Source of the DNA: Rattus norvegicus
Lineage: Eukaryota > Chordata > Mammalia > Rodentia > Muridae
Direction: 5' to 3'
Length of the DNA stretch: 64,000 nucleotides
NCBI RefSeq assembly: GCF_036323735.1
Contig: NC_086026.1
Coordinates: 50,161,539-50,225,538, forward strand
A program made the translations under genes and the position numbers. This document shows positions 11,256 to 22,510 of this stretch, piece by piece (the first letter of the stretch is position 1; each line of letters begins with the position of its first letter). The notes below the pieces were generated by a model. That model made no database searches. It was not told the DNA's origin and saw only the letters and a program-made list of their open reading frames with translations.

Positions 11256-12061
11256 CATGTAGAGTGAATTTCTAAAGCCAATTCTTATACCACACGCATA
11301 GACTTACCCTATGCTGTTAAAACGACCCATTTCTGGACATACTCATCAAAGGATGCAATGCGCAGTAAGAAGGTAAAAAGCAAATCTTATAGCAAATTTG
11401 TTGCTGTTTTGAGACAGACTGTCACTGTTACTATGTATCAGCCTAGCGTCCACTGTGAAACACAGCCCCGCTCCCACTTCCTCAACTTTCCAAGTGCTGA
11501 GAATACAAACATATACAGATGTTCCTGACTCTTGAGGAATTTTAAGACTCCGAATCTTGGTAATGCTTCAAAAGAGAAAAAAACCCGAATATGAATATTT
11601 ATATTCATAGTAAACTCTGAAGTGCATGCATTTGATAACATTTAAAGATAACCACAATGATAACATTATGCCCTATAGATTTACAGATGTGGAGTCGTTG
11701 GCTTTGACCATAAAGTGATGTGAGGTGGATTTCCCTACACTTGAGGGCTTTTTGATTAATGTCTTAAGTCTTAGTACTGTTAGAATGGAGTCAGGATTTC
11801 TTTCCTATTTCACTATGTCCATCTAGAGGCATCTTCAAAACTTCAACTTTATATATAAGATTCTTTTGAGACTTGAAAGCAGAAGTGTTATTTTGGACAT
11901 GTTACCTCGGTGACTAGGTCAGCCAAACATTTTCGGAAAGACTGAAGTATGTACACTCTGTCTTGAGGGGTTAGAGAAACATACGCAGGCACATTCATTT
12001 GGAAACGCCTGTAAATTTTCCTTGTGTGGAAGAAGGGCAGAGGTAGTTTAACAAGTCAGAA

Positions 12062-12316
12062 GATCCAATATAAAACCAAAGGCTTTATTGTCTAGCTGCC
12101 TACCTGCCCAAATTCTAACAGATTGGAAAATAAATAATTACATATATTTTTCTTTCCAGAAGGTTAAACATGCCACCATTAACTTCTGCACAGAGTGGAC
12201 AAGGGTGGCAGGCAGGCAGCAGGCAGGGCCTGCTCACCACTCAGCGTAGACGGAACGGTTCACTTTCTTTTCTCCACGTCCCTTGCATAGCATTTTTGAT
12301 CCCCACCAAATGCTGC
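12062..12316 (-). other. Jhy: Jhy 3' UTR
   Basis: About 250 bases between the stop codon and the poly(A) signal region. The sequence is unique, with a CTGC-rich stretch near 12215 and an AT-rich part near 12140. The end is placed about 20 bases past the AATAAA signal and is approximate. Confidence 0.65.
12084..12089 (-). terminator. AATAAA poly(A) signal of Jhy
   Basis: On the minus strand the sequence ACAATAAAGCC lies 228 bases after the stop codon. It is followed by a T/GT-rich stretch (TTTGGTTTTATATTGG, then CTGACTTGTT) suitable as a downstream element. It is the first canonical signal after the stop codon. Confidence 0.7.
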
Positions 12317-12514
12317 CTAGACAATGTGAAGGACTTTGAAAGCAGCCACGGCCTGCTTTTCCCGCTCATGTCTGCTCTGCAGGATCTCCAGCAGGGAAAT
12401 TTCCGGTAAGCTTCCTTCTTTCTCACTGTGCTTTGAGTTATTAGTTTTCTTCATTGTTTGATAAGGCAGATTTGGTGGTTTGGGTTTGGGGATGGTCTTA
12501 GCATAGTCCAAAGC
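12317..12514 (-). CDS. Jhy: Jhy last coding exon G with stop
   Basis: A 198-base coding part: 65 codons (residues 604-668) and TAG at 12317-12319. The acceptor is TTATGCCCTTAG at 12515, preceded by a short pyrimidine tract. It begins ALDYAKTIPKPKPPNLPYQ, then a charged linker (MKKTNNSKHSEKEG), then LPEISLLEILQSRHEREKQ and the terminal AVAAFKVLHIV. The Leu-rich stretch and HEREKQ helix look like the best-conserved part of the protein, which fits the C-terminal domain of the JHY family as I recall it. The stop is followed by a short 3' UTR. Confidence 0.88.
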   Translation of the reverse strand, partial: ALDYAKTIPKPKPPNLPYQTMKKTNNSKHSEKEGSLPEISLLEILQSRHEREKQAVAAFKVLHIV

Positions 12515-13104
12515 CTAAGGGCATAACAAGAAAAAAAAACCCTTCATTTAAACCGGGAAGTTAGTCTTAGGAGAGGTTTATGATATAGATGGAGACAGTT
12601 GCTGTAATATGGGCAGAGACGGCCATCGGATAGAAAATGCAGACGACATGTTATGATGCATAGGTTGAACAAAAGTCAGTCACTGACAGCATGTTGTGGA
12701 GCAACACAGAGCTGCAGAATGGATGTGGGCAGCTGCTGTGTCATTTGGATGTTTTTACAGTGAAAGACTTCTTTCCCCCACACGGAGAGGTTTAATGAGA
12801 GGAGAAAAGTAGAGGAGAGGAAAGGCGACCGGCTATGGGCACGTGGAGGGAAGGGGGAAGGGGGCAAGAACAGAGAACAAAGAGCAAGAGGGAGAAGTAA
12901 GAGTGAAAAGACTTTTAAGTGTTTGCAAACTGATTTCTCATGTGTTTAATCTGTCAACTTTCTGAAAGTCTTGCTAATACCAAACTTCTAATAGAATTCA
13001 ACCTTGAATTAAGGCTTTCTAGCCAACAAAGACTTGTAGCTGGAGACTGAAGGCATCGCTTGTAGTTGAGGGAAACTGAACTTGGTTTGTTACATTGGAT
13101 CCTC

Positions 13105-13218
13105 CGGAACTGAAGTTACAGATGGTTGTGAGCCATTATATGGGTGCTTGGAACTGAAATCTGGGACCTCTGTAAAATAGTGAGTGTTTTAAAGTCCTGA
13201 GCCACCTCTCCAACCCTG
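13105..13218 (-). mobile_element. B2/B3-type SINE fragment
   Basis: Reverse strand: GTTACAGATGGTTGTGAGCC, TGGGTGCTTGGAACTG, CTGAGCCACCTCTCCAACCC. Confidence 0.85.
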
Positions 13219-13225
13219 AGCTTTG

Positions 13226-13382
13226 TTCGTTTTGTTTTGTTTTATTGAGACAGAGTTTCTCTGTGTATCTTTGGCTGCCCTAGAACTCACTCTGTAGACC
13301 AGGCTGGCCTTGAATTCACAGAGATGCTCCTGCCTCTGCCTCCTGAGTGCTGGGATTAAATGCATTCACCACCCTAGTCTGC
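13226..13382 (-). mobile_element. B1 SINE
   Basis: Nearly complete reverse B1: TTGAGACAGAGTTTCTCTGTG, GTAGACCAGGCTGGCCTTGA, GAGTGCTGGGATTAAATGC. Confidence 0.94.
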
Positions 13383-14089
13383 TTAAGCTACATACTTTAA
13401 GAAGACTTTATTGAGAGCTGAAATGGGAATGGATAGTATCGGAAAAGGGAAAAAACCCTCAAGACATAAAAAGTTCACATTCTGCACATGAATGAGACAG
13501 CTGTGGGAATTCCTACAGATTTGTCACTGTGTAAATCTTTATGAGCATGTAATTGGTCAGAGAAAGAAAGAAACAGCACTATGGGCATTTGGTGAGGAAG
13601 ATGAGGTCATCAAGGTCTGAGGAAGAATTGATAGGATGATTGGTAAAAGAGAACACACAGCACACATCCCTGAGGGCAGTAAAGGGTGTGTTTTCTTCTT
13701 CGAGGAGTCCCCATGGCCTTATAGGAGTAAATCTACTGAGGCAGGGGGTGGTGGTGTGTCGCCATAGTATGCATTTCATTCACATCCCTACTCTTCGTTA
13801 GATGGCATCTCAGAGGACGGATGTTATGTATTTTTTAAAAATCACCCCCCCCCCGACACCGGAGTAACCCACACAGTCCCTCTGGAAAAGCATAGGGACT
13901 TAAATGGATTTAAATAAACAATGAAGGGTTTGTTTGTCTGTCTGTCTGATGTGAACAGCAAGAGTGCTCTATTCCCTTGAAACTTACTTAATGATAGAGA
14001 ATGAAACCGATCATTAATTTGACTGCAGGCTCTTGCTGAGAAATCAGTTTGTTATTTCTATGTGTGACAAAATTAAGACAATGTACTCA

Positions 14090-14092
<3 letters not shown>

Positions 14093-14125
<33 letters not shown>
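14093..14125 (+). repeat. (TG)n microsatellite
   Basis: About 16 TG units within Jhy intron G/F, 144 bases from exon F. Confidence 0.95.
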
Positions 14126-14126
<1 letters not shown>

Positions 14127-14268
14127 ACATTAATATTTGTGGATAACCTGTAAGTGTAGGATTGGCTGTTTCTGAATATCCAAGCCCATCTCTTGAGGTG
14201 AGGAGGTGACCAAAGTGTCCCTTTATTGTTCTGACTGAAGCAATAAATGCCCCACTCGAGCGTCTTAC

Positions 14269-14397
14269 CTTCTTCCGAGAAATCGTTGACTTACTGTCAG
14301 TTTTTGATGTCTGGGGTTTGGACAGGACGGACAGTGTCTTCATGTTGTATTCCTTGACTTGCTTTGCATACTCTTTTTGCTGCAGTAACGTTTGCAT
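14269..14397 (-). CDS. Jhy: Jhy coding exon F
   Basis: A 129-base exon (43 codons, residues 561-603). Acceptor TTTCTCCCCACAG at 14398; donor AAG|GTAAGA at 14268. It encodes MQTLLQQKEYAKQVKEYN, then MKTLSVLSKPQTSKTDSK and a basic end RKK. The first half is a likely helix or coiled coil with regular Leu/Gln/Lys spacing. The Met at the exon start is an internal residue: the upstream exon joins in phase and no start context is needed. Both ends are phase 0. Confidence 0.87.
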
Positions 14398-15103
14398 CTG
14401 TGGGGAGAAACGGAGGAGAGTGAGCGAATCTCCCCTAATTCTCTCAGCGGCATTGGTTTTATGGAGGTGGGTGGCTCAGGAAGGTGACCCTGGCAGCAGT
14501 GAACTGGTTAACATTTCCCGGGAGAATCTGCTGTGAGAGCAGCCGCACCCGCACTGTTCTCTTAACAGAGGCTAAATTCTATTCAGCTTCTTCTTTGTTG
14601 CATTTACCCAATTTATTTTCATTTCTGCTTCCAACTTTGAACTAGACTCTTTTTATGCCTGAGTGCAACTGCAGTTCAAACACATTAAATGAAGATCTCC
14701 TTTCACCATAGGGAAGAGAATAAAGTGGGTGCACTTCCTCGGGGTGGGGAACTCGGATCCTAAGTGTCTTCTCTGTAGCCACTTCAAAGTTATCAAGACA
14801 ACTCTCTCAGGGAGACCAATAGCCGCACAGCACACGCATCCCTTCCACGCTCACGCGCCCCGCTCTTGTGGGAGGCTTTCAGATCTGACAGAAAGGCAGT
14901 GCATAAAATAACACAGGCTAAGAATGCTTTTTTTTTATTATTTTGCAGCAGGAGAATCTGGGACTCTATTAGACCTGCTGTTCCTGGGGTGTCTACTCAG
15001 TGCCAGAGATTTGCACTGGTCTTCGATGCTGGGGTGCACCTTTACCCCCGTTGCTAAGGACAGGTAGAGAATACTGAGGCTGAAAATCTCGCAGGCCACT
15101 TAC

Positions 15104-15184
15104 TTTGTCTCTGATGGACGCAAAGTCAGGTCCCAGGCCTCCAAGCTTCACGTCTCTTTTCTGATAACCTTTCAGCTTGGAACT
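15104..15184 (-). CDS. Jhy: Jhy coding exon E
   Basis: An 81-base exon (27 codons, residues 534-560). Acceptor GTATTTTCAG at 15185 and donor AAA|GTAAGT at 15103 are both near consensus. The peptide SSKLKGYQKRDVKLGGLGPD is followed by FASIRDK. The GGLGPD motif and its position directly before the MQTLLQQKEYAK exon match what I remember of the conserved C-terminal region of JHY proteins. It is symmetric (phase 0 on both sides), so it could be skipped without shifting the frame. Confidence 0.86.
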
Positions 15185-15807
15185 CTGAAAATACAACCAC
15201 AGAAATGGTTCTTTTCAAGGCCTGGTGTCCCTTAAAGAAGTCATCGGGGCATAGGAAGGAAGGACAACGAAACTCTGGTGGGAGGCTGGAGAACGAGTGC
15301 ATTTCTTGGCAATGGGGCTGTTTCATGGTCGCAGTCTGTTTAGCATTTGTTAGCTAATGTGTTCTGAGCTTTTCACTTCTGAGATAAAAGAGATTGAAAT
15401 TCTGAAATAATGAGTAATTTCAAGGAAAGAATTTGCTCTTTGGTTTACATTCTTTAGCTGAAGCATGTATAATAAAACTCACCCCACGCAGCTGTTACCA
15501 TAAGCAGTTTGCAAAATCAAAGGAGTCCTCGCCAATGGTACGCAGCCAATACACTGATCCAGAAAGTCCCTGTCCACTGAGGTGAATCCCGCCTTTCAGA
15601 GATACCTCAGAAGACAATGAAACCACGGTTCATTGGTAGAATAAGAGATGATTTTAAGGATGAAAAAAAAATCAACTGTCACTCATTGACAAGACTCAAA
15701 AGAGAGCAGGTGAGTCTTGGCAAGACCCACTGAGAAATTAGTTTTGCTCTGTTAACTAGTGTGACTTTGGAATGTTTGATGGGCATCCAGAAGTCAGAAG
15801 AGCCTGT

Positions 15808-15926
15808 TGGATCTCCCAGAGCTGGAGTTACAGATGGTTGTGAACCACTGTGTGGGTGCTGGGAACCGAACCTTGGTCTTCTGTAAGAGCAGCAAGTGCC
15901 CCAACCACTGAGCTATCATGCCATCC
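15808..15926 (-). mobile_element. B2/B3-type SINE fragment
   Basis: Reverse strand: GAGTTACAGATGGTTGTGAA, GTGGGTGCTGGGAACCGAAC, CACTGAGCTATCATGCC. Confidence 0.85.
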
Positions 15927-17032
15927 TGATGGGCTGTATGTCTGGTGAGCCTTTTCTGAGACACAGTTTGGCAGTGATTATCAGATGATTGAGAACTTTT
16001 CACCAGGTCAGTTAGAGTTACTTCAAGTATCCTTCATGATCCTAAGATGAACTGTGCCCAGATTGTATCAACCATGTTCTCAATGTGGTTTTTACTTACA
16101 GAAGCACTGGCTTCTCCCTGGACACCCCCCCCCCCCCACTGCAGAAGCCGGGAAAGCAACTACAGTTAGTTGTCCCATATCACCTGTGAGTACTGGGTCC
16201 GGGATACGCTGTGGATACTGCAGCCTAAGATGCTTGAGTCCTTCTATAAGGAGCTGTACTAGCCTATAACCTGTGCGCACTGTCCATATGCTTGCTTTCT
16301 CCCTGGATTACTAATACCTGGAGTGATGTAAGCACCACTTGGAGAGTCGTTCTGACGTTATAATGACTTGGAAACATCAGGTACATTCATTAAAGGTGCA
16401 CTGTTTCCAGCACCTGTGTATGTGGACCAATTCTTTCCCTGAAATCTCCCCAGCATGGAGCTCTGGCCCCGGGAAACTATGCTTGAGTTGGGTGGGGGGC
16501 GGGCACTCAGGTTTTTGGAAACTCTTATTCGGTCTGGCACAACCCCTCCGTTCTCATTTTATTTTTTATCCCCACCCCCAAAGTGGACGGGATTCCTGGG
16601 GCTAGAACAGCACTCCTTCAGGCAGGGGGAGAAACAGGAGAAGCATATAGCTCTTGGTTCTGATATTCTGAGCTGCAGAAACCCTAGTGTTAGCAGCTGC
16701 CTACCTCTGGGTTAATTGTATGAAGGAAGAATGAAGCCACGGTTTTGAGATTGCTGGGCAGCCTCTCACCACTGTGGAAGGCAATATCCCCAGCACACCA
16801 GGGCTTCAGTGAAGCTATTCAGAAGGAGCAAAATAATGTACCACTCAGGTGCAACACTTCTGCCCTTCAGCGAATAAAGGCTCTGTAAACAGAACTGGCC
16901 CTGCCGCGGTGTTAAACATTTATGCTCAAAACTCTCTCAGCGCATCAAAGTCTAGAGAAGGCAAGATTTTATTTCAAGGAAGCCTTTGGTCTGAAATCAT
17001 TAAAACTAACACTAAAATAAATAAAACCTCCC

Positions 17033-17124
17033 GGGGTTGGGGATTTAGCTCAGTGGTAGAGCGCTTGCTTAGGAAGCGCAAGGCCCTGGGTTCGGTCCCC
17101 AGCTCCGAAAAAAAGAACAAAAAA
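17033..17124 (+). mobile_element. ID element, full length, plus strand
   Basis: Starts GGGGTTGGGGATTTAGCTCA, with an intact A-box (TAGCTCAGTGG) and B-box (GGTTCGGTCC), ends AGCTCCG and an A-rich tail. It is flanked by AAATAAATAAAACCTCCC-like duplications. It looks the least damaged ID copy and could keep an internal RNA polymerase III promoter. It is antisense to Jhy. Confidence 0.97.
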
Positions 17125-17289
17125 AAATAAATAAAAATAAAACCTCCCCAGCGCAGAGCTGGGATTACTGCTTATTGGCGGACATGGCAAAAGGGCGACT
17201 CTATAGGGAAATAGTCATTGCCAGGATAAAAGCACTGAATCTGTCCACGTCTGTTTCCTGTCTGCTGTTATGTCTGTTTGTGTCTTTCT

Positions 17290-17387
17290 TTTGGGAGGGT
17301 GGGGCTTTCACTATAACCCTGGCTGTCCTTGAACTTGTTCTTCAGCCCAAGTGTTGGGATTACAAGCACATGCCATTATGTTTGGCT
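17290..17387 (-). mobile_element. B1 SINE fragment
   Basis: Reverse B1, diverged: ACCCTGGCTGTCCTTGAAC and AAGTGTTGGGATTACAAGC. Confidence 0.75.
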
Positions 17388-17459
17388 TCTTCATACTCTT
17401 GCTTTTAATATGAAAGAAATTTTAGTTAAGTCCATTTATTTATATGTCCTTCTCTCTGT

Positions 17460-17563
17460 GTGTGTGTGTATGTGTGTGTTCGCGTGGGCCCATGCACATA
17501 CAAGCTAATATCATTAGGCCTGGGAGACAAACATCTTTATCTGCTGAGCCATCTTGCTGGCCC
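17460..17563 (-). mobile_element. B3-type SINE fragment
   Basis: TG-rich tail followed by TCTGCTGAGCCATCTTGCTGG on the reverse strand. Confidence 0.78.
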
Positions 17564-18579
17564 CTCTTCTTATATTTATAAAAGTATTCATATACTACAG
17601 TTATTTTAATATTTTTACTAAAACATTTTGGTATTATACTTTACTTACCGGACTCCAAGTGGATTTCAAAACTGGGACTTTTAGGCAAATATTCTAACCT
17701 ATTGTTTCATGTCACTAAATAATGTAGGCATTTCTCTAAATGTTGCCCGTCGAAGATACACTGAGGTAAACGTTGTATGCTACTTTAATTCTTTGAAATA
17801 AATTGATCGATGTATGGCTATTAAGATCTAATGAACACTGAAGGCCATTTCTGCCGCCATGGGAGTGGTAAGATGGTTCTTTTTTCAAACCTTGGTTACA
17901 AAGTCGGGTGTTAACACCCCTTAAAAACTTCAGATATTTTTAACAGTTGGCTGAACTCAGACAACCTATGCTTATGACTACAAGCTCAGTCTTCTTACAC
18001 GTGCCCTCTGTGCCACTGTCTTGAAATCACTAAGTTATGATGTATTTGTCAAAGTAAAAAAAGGAATAAAAAAAGGTTAAAAAAAAAAAGACCAACAACT
18101 AAACCACCACTCACATCCAAGCCATAAATCCAATTTGTTCAAAGATGATGAGAAAGAAATGATCAGTGGGCAGAAACCCCATCCTTAGCCTGGTGCAGCT
18201 TAACTTTTAATCATGCTACCAGCTCACAAAGGCCGTGCCAGGGAGCATGGATAATCGTGTGTTGATCTTTGGCTGTGTTTCTTGCTAGCAACTTCAGTAA
18301 GCATCAAGGTCAGTGTGAGAAAAGCCAGAGCCAAGGATCATGCACTGGAAGGGAGAGCGTGTGGCCCAAATGGGCCATCCCCATGGCTGCTGATCCCTTT
18401 ACAGGATGAGTTGCCCGCAGCACTGCGACATTTCTCAGGGGAAGGGGGTGGCTCCTGGGGGAGTTTGTTCTGGGTGACTGGCAGTGAGAATCTTGGATCT
18501 GCTTAAGTTTGGCGCAAGTAATCAGGAAGAGCTCAGCTCTGTAATTCTGTTTGATCTCTCTCCATCTGAAGTCTTAACA

Positions 18580-18770
18580 GCACTGTTGGGATATAATTCT
18601 CATACCACAAAATTCACTCACTTAGAGCTGCTCAATTCATGGTTTTGAGGATAGGCAGGGAATTATGTAAGCATTGTCCAATCTAATTGGACAACATCTT
18701 CATCATTCTGAAAGAAATAAAACCAAACGAAAGTCTTCCAGGACCCATTAACCCTCACTTGCCTTGCCCA
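18580..18770 (-). mobile_element. ancient L1 fragment, probable
   Basis: GGGATATAATTCTCATACCAC, then TTCATGGTTTT, and ACCCATTAACCCTCACTTGCC resemble the 3' region of old mammalian L1M families. It is strongly diverged and the strand is inferred. Confidence 0.5.
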
Positions 18771-19082
18771 GTCCCTACGTGGCCAGTTCTAGGCGGCTAA
18801 GCTACTTTAAGTTTCTTCAATAGTCTTTTACAGTCAAGCAATCCTCAGATGTTATTTTCATTTACTCCGTGGTTTCTAAAAGACTAAAAAGCGGCATGAT
18901 GACAAAACAAAGATGGTGACGTTGGTGCTAATGACAGTGACGCCGACAATTCTAAGAAATCAAGGCCAACAATCCTACTGAGTCTCTGAATAAAGGGATC
19001 AGACAAATGCAGATAGAGCCACAATCTAAATGAGTGCCTAAGCACATTCTCCACGTATGTCTGCATAAAGCTCACAGGAACC

Positions 19083-19200
19083 TAGGCTCAGTGACTTTCA
19101 CCTGTAATACTAGCACATGGTAGGTTGAGGCAGGAGGACCACCATGAGTCAGGTCAACTTGGGCTAGAGAGTGATACCCTATCTTAAAAGATGTCCCAAA
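19083..19200 (+). mobile_element. B1 SINE, diverged
   Basis: Plus B1: CACCTGTAATACTAGCACATG, TTGAGGCAGGAGGACCACC, GATACCCTATCTTAAAAG. Its A-rich end passes into the compound microsatellite. Confidence 0.8.
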
Positions 19201-19272
19201 CCAAAAACCAAAACCAAAACCAAAACCAAAACTAAAACCATCACTACCACCACCACTGCCACCACCACCACC

Positions 19273-19322
<50 letters not shown>

Positions 19323-19345
19323 CAACAACAACAACAACTACCACC
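19196..19345 (+). repeat. compound microsatellite (CCAAAA)n-(CCA)n-(GCA)14-(ACA)n
   Basis: Four adjoining repeat types. The GCA (CAG-type) block at 19274-19315 holds 14 perfect units. It follows the A-rich end of a B1. Confidence 0.95.
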
Positions 19346-20224
19346 ACAAAAACAACTGACAACAAACAAGCAAAGCGACACACTAGCTGACATGTACTGG
19401 TGTTGGCCCCTCAAAGGGAGGCTGCATGGGACTTTCCTGGGGGAGAGGTCCCTACTAATCATTCATGATTCTCTCAAGCAAGGTGTACGACTGTCACTGT
19501 GTACTCCAAAGAGTATGGCTGAATTGAAGGGACAGGGACAGATCTGTACGTATTTGTTTCAGCTCAGAACTGTTAAACCCTGCTGGGGGTGGGGAGACTG
19601 ACTGCAGATCTATTCTCCAGAAAAATCCCTCAGATGCAGAAGACTGAAAGTTACTGAAAACAAGATAAAAACAACATGTTGGATGCCAGAGAGCAGCAAG
19701 CAGAGGATGTGTGCTCTGCGGTCACTAAAATTAATCCAAATAAAACTCTTCTTAGGTGCAGCCAAGCAGCAAGCCCCAGATTGTCTGTGACGAGAAACAT
19801 CAGTCAATTACAGAGGCTCAGCCCTCATCTGCCAGGGAACTCTGTACCGAGCCCTTACTTCGTGGTGGCTGGAGTCAGCAGAAGTGTATGCTGCTAGTTT
19901 GGAATCCTTTGTGCTGTGTTAATTTCTTAGTCTTAAGCCTGGATTTGATGACGTGAACAATACCTTGCATTCTAAAATCACTCTCAGACAGCACTGCCAG
20001 AAGAGGAAGGGGGCCCCAGGCCTATTATCTTTACAAATCCTCAAATTTTTTTACTGTGATTCGGGACGATTCCCTTGGAAACCAAGAGATTTGACGTGGC
20101 CAGCAAATGGGCGTGATGTGGATAATGACTCTCTCTGTCTGGTGCCCTGACTACCTGCTGACCTATACAAATCACTCAGTTCTAAGTCACTTCAGCTTCT
20201 GGAAGGGCTTAAAGGACAAAGAGT

Positions 20225-20227
<3 letters not shown>

Positions 20228-20281
<54 letters not shown>
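20228..20281 (+). repeat. (TG)n microsatellite
   Basis: Perfect run of about 27 units in intron E/D. Confidence 0.97.
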
Positions 20282-20282
<1 letters not shown>

Positions 20283-20649
20283 CATGTAGACTCGAGATAC
20301 TGGGCTGGGAAAATGGATGTGTATGGATTGAAGCCACCCTCACAGAAAGTGGGGAAGGGGTGGTGAGGAGCAGGAAATTACCTCTGCTTTCCTAACCTTT
20401 CCATGGCCTTAGCATTCTGGTATTGAACACTTTTACCAGGGCATTTTCCTCTATCCTTTCTCAGCACAGCACGAATTCTATTTGTGAGGAGAAAGGAACG
20501 GGAAACGACATTTAATCGATGTGTAACCTTTGCTAGGGAATAAGTGAAGGCATTAGTGCATTATTTCATTTTCTTTTACACCACACCTTTAAAAAAGTAA
20601 GAGTAATTCTGATTGTTCCTATGAGGAATCAGGGTCTGGGGTAAGTCAG

Positions 20650-20850
20650 TAACTCCCCAACTGAGAAAATGTCTCCATGAGGTGAGTCTGTAGACAAGAC
20701 ATTTTCTTAATTAGTGATTGATGAGGGAAAGGCTCAGCCCATTGTGAGTGGTGCTATCCCCTAGGCTGGCAGTCCTGGATTCTATAAGAAAGCAGGCTGA
20801 GTAATAGTAATAGTGAGAAGCAAGCCAGTGAGTAGCACCCTTTACAAAGA
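20650..20850 (+). mobile_element. rodent interspersed repeat, family not named
   Basis: CATTTTCTTAATTAGTGATTG and TTCTATAAGAAAGCAGGCTGAG recur in diverged form at 32096-32466 and, inverted, at 38345-38570. The shared sequence shows an interspersed family; I cannot name it with confidence. Confidence 0.65.
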
Positions 20851-21870
20851 CCCTATGAGATGGGGCTGGACCAAGGATGGCAACTGGAAATTCAGTTTAA
20901 AAGTTGTTTTCAACTGCAGGAAAGCTCTTCTGGGAGGCTGTGTATGTTTAATTCTTAGGCCCTGGTGGGTTGCAACGGCCTGATTGCTTGTCTCCATGAA
21001 AATGACACATATGAAACCTGCTTCCCAGTCTGGTCTATAAGTCTTGGGTTATTTGAGAAACACTTGAAAGTGGTACAAGCAGTATTTTAGAATCCAACAG
21101 TCATGTTAGTGATGTTTCTCTGGGAAAAGAGGTGACCTGTGAGTCCCAAAACTTAGACCTTCTTGTCTACAGTGGAAGTGGGGGGTCTTCTGGTGTCAGG
21201 CTAAAAGGAGCTCTTTCCATGCCTCAGAACCATGAGCTAAATAGACTTCTTCATAAAATAACCTTCTTATAGTGGTGAAAACCAAAAATACATTATTTCA
21301 CCCTGGAAGCACATGGTCTTCCTGAGAATTAAAAAGGTTGCTTTTAACAAGACATGAAGAAACTGAATTGCACAAAATTGCTTTTTTGACCCAAACTCTA
21401 GATAAGAATTCATTGAAAACTGAGTGGCCTGGATATTTTGCTGTCAAAGTTGATTTGAGGTGCGTACCAAGAGGCATGTTTGATGCTGAGGAACCAGTGG
21501 TGGAAGGCGAGAGACCTCCCCTCTGGCAATGCGGCTTACACTCACTCAGCCCTACTCTCTCTTCAGATGTGAAGACGTGGAACTCAGTTTAGAAGAGGGA
21601 TTCAGGTGAGGAAAAGTGGTGGTTGAACTGAGGATAAAAGCAGGATTAATATTGCCTACCTGCAGTGTAGACTTTTCCCTGAGAGAGGACCTAAAAGGGA
21701 AGTGGGAGTAGGTACTCTTGGCAAGAGAAACTTCTGGAAAAGGTGGGGAGGAAACTCAGGGAGTAGCTCAGACTAGAGGGGAGGGCTCTCGGTTCCTGGA
21801 CCAGAGGCCCATCTGTCATCAAAATTCAAGAGCGACTAAGACTAGGCTAGACAAGCAACGCTTTTGTCAC

Positions 21871-22171
21871 CTTTGTGCGGCTTTGGCTTCGCTTCCTGTG
21901 TCTCTTCCCTTTCTCCAGCTGAAGCAGGTAGCCCTCTGAATTACTACGGGCCATCCTCATCTGGTGCTTGTGGCTTCTCTCTGAATCGAGCTGGGATTCA
22001 CTCTCTACCCTGGACAGGATAGGCGGGAATACGGTGCTGGACAAGGAGCCCTCGCTGGGCTGCACCTCTGCCAGCTGTAGCAGGGCTTGCTGGTGCTGCT
22101 CCATGATCTGGGCGAGCCGGGAGTCTGGAGAGGCACTCACGGGCTCCATGTCCGAGGAAGAGTGGAGTTTC
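21871..22171 (-). CDS. Jhy: Jhy coding exon D
   Basis: A 301-base exon: one base completing Trp433, then 100 codons (residues 434-533). The acceptor is TTTTCTCCAAAG at 22172; the donor is AAG|GTGACA at 21870. The junction with exon C reads EMLW-KLHSSSDMEP. The middle holds a short amphipathic helix candidate (RLAQIMEQHQQALLQLAEVQ). The C-terminal half is strongly basic (ERSHKHQMRMARSNSEGY, then KGKRHRKRSQSRTK). Ser and Arg content suggests phosphorylation and disorder. It is embedded in non-repeat sequence, with a B3 SINE starting about 160 bases upstream in the intron. Confidence 0.86.
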
Positions 22172-22334
22172 CTTTGGAGAAAACACAAGTGTTTTTGTTT
22201 TTTTAAATAAAACTTGAATCTGTAACACCGCTTTCTGTGTAGAAATCTTTAGGAATCCCTCATCTTTATAGGATACATGATTTCTTGCCTTCAAATCCTT
22301 CTCTTTTCCTTTGGGACATTCTAATTCCATTTCA

Positions 22335-22510
22335 AAAACATTTATTTCATTTACTTATGTGTCTCTCTCTATGTGTACACGTGTGTGCAGGTGCCCTCAG
22401 AGTCCCGAAGAGGATGTCAGATCCCTACACCAGGAGTTACAGGCATCTTAAGTGAGTCCGAGGAACTGAACTCAGATCCTCGGTAACACACTGATTATTT
22501 TAGACCCTAG
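22335..22510 (-). mobile_element. B3-type SINE
   Basis: Reverse strand: GTGCAGGTGCCCTCAGAG, GAAGAGGATGTCAGATCCC, GGAACTGAACTCAGATCCTC. The head is missing or decayed. Confidence 0.75.

Larger units (their letters stand above)
1..12059. other. 3' flank of Jhy, no gene seen
   Basis: No coding region is supported here. The content is an L1 tail at the left edge, four ID elements, B1/B3/B4 SINEs, one full B2, a URR1 transposon, CAAC, CA, TG and ATCC microsatellites, and unique AT-rich blocks (notably 6330-6870, 7560-7990 and 9170-9600). In human the next gene in this direction is BSX, tail to tail with JHY; it is not in this window. Confidence 0.6.
12515..14268 (-). other. Jhy intron G/F
   Basis: Intron of 1754 bases with GT at 14268 and AG at 12515. 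It contains a B2/B3-type SINE fragment (13105-13218), a B1 (13226-13382), a C-homopolymer near 13843 and a TG repeat at 14093-14125. Nothing else is recognised. Confidence 0.75.
15185..21870 (-). other. Jhy intron E/D
   Basis: Intron of 6.7 kb holding a full ID element (17033), several B1/B3 copies, an ancient L1 fragment near 18580, the compound trinucleotide tract at 19196-19340 and a TG repeat at 20228. No exon was found inside, and the phases of the flanking exons join directly. The short intron 14398-15103 (706 bases) between exons F and E also holds nothing recognisable. Confidence 0.7.

Noticed and set aside
19072..19462. Frames with poly-Ala, poly-Cys, poly-Ser or poly-Asn from the GCA/ACA tract
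   Set aside because: Microsatellite translation in an intron, not part of any exon chain.
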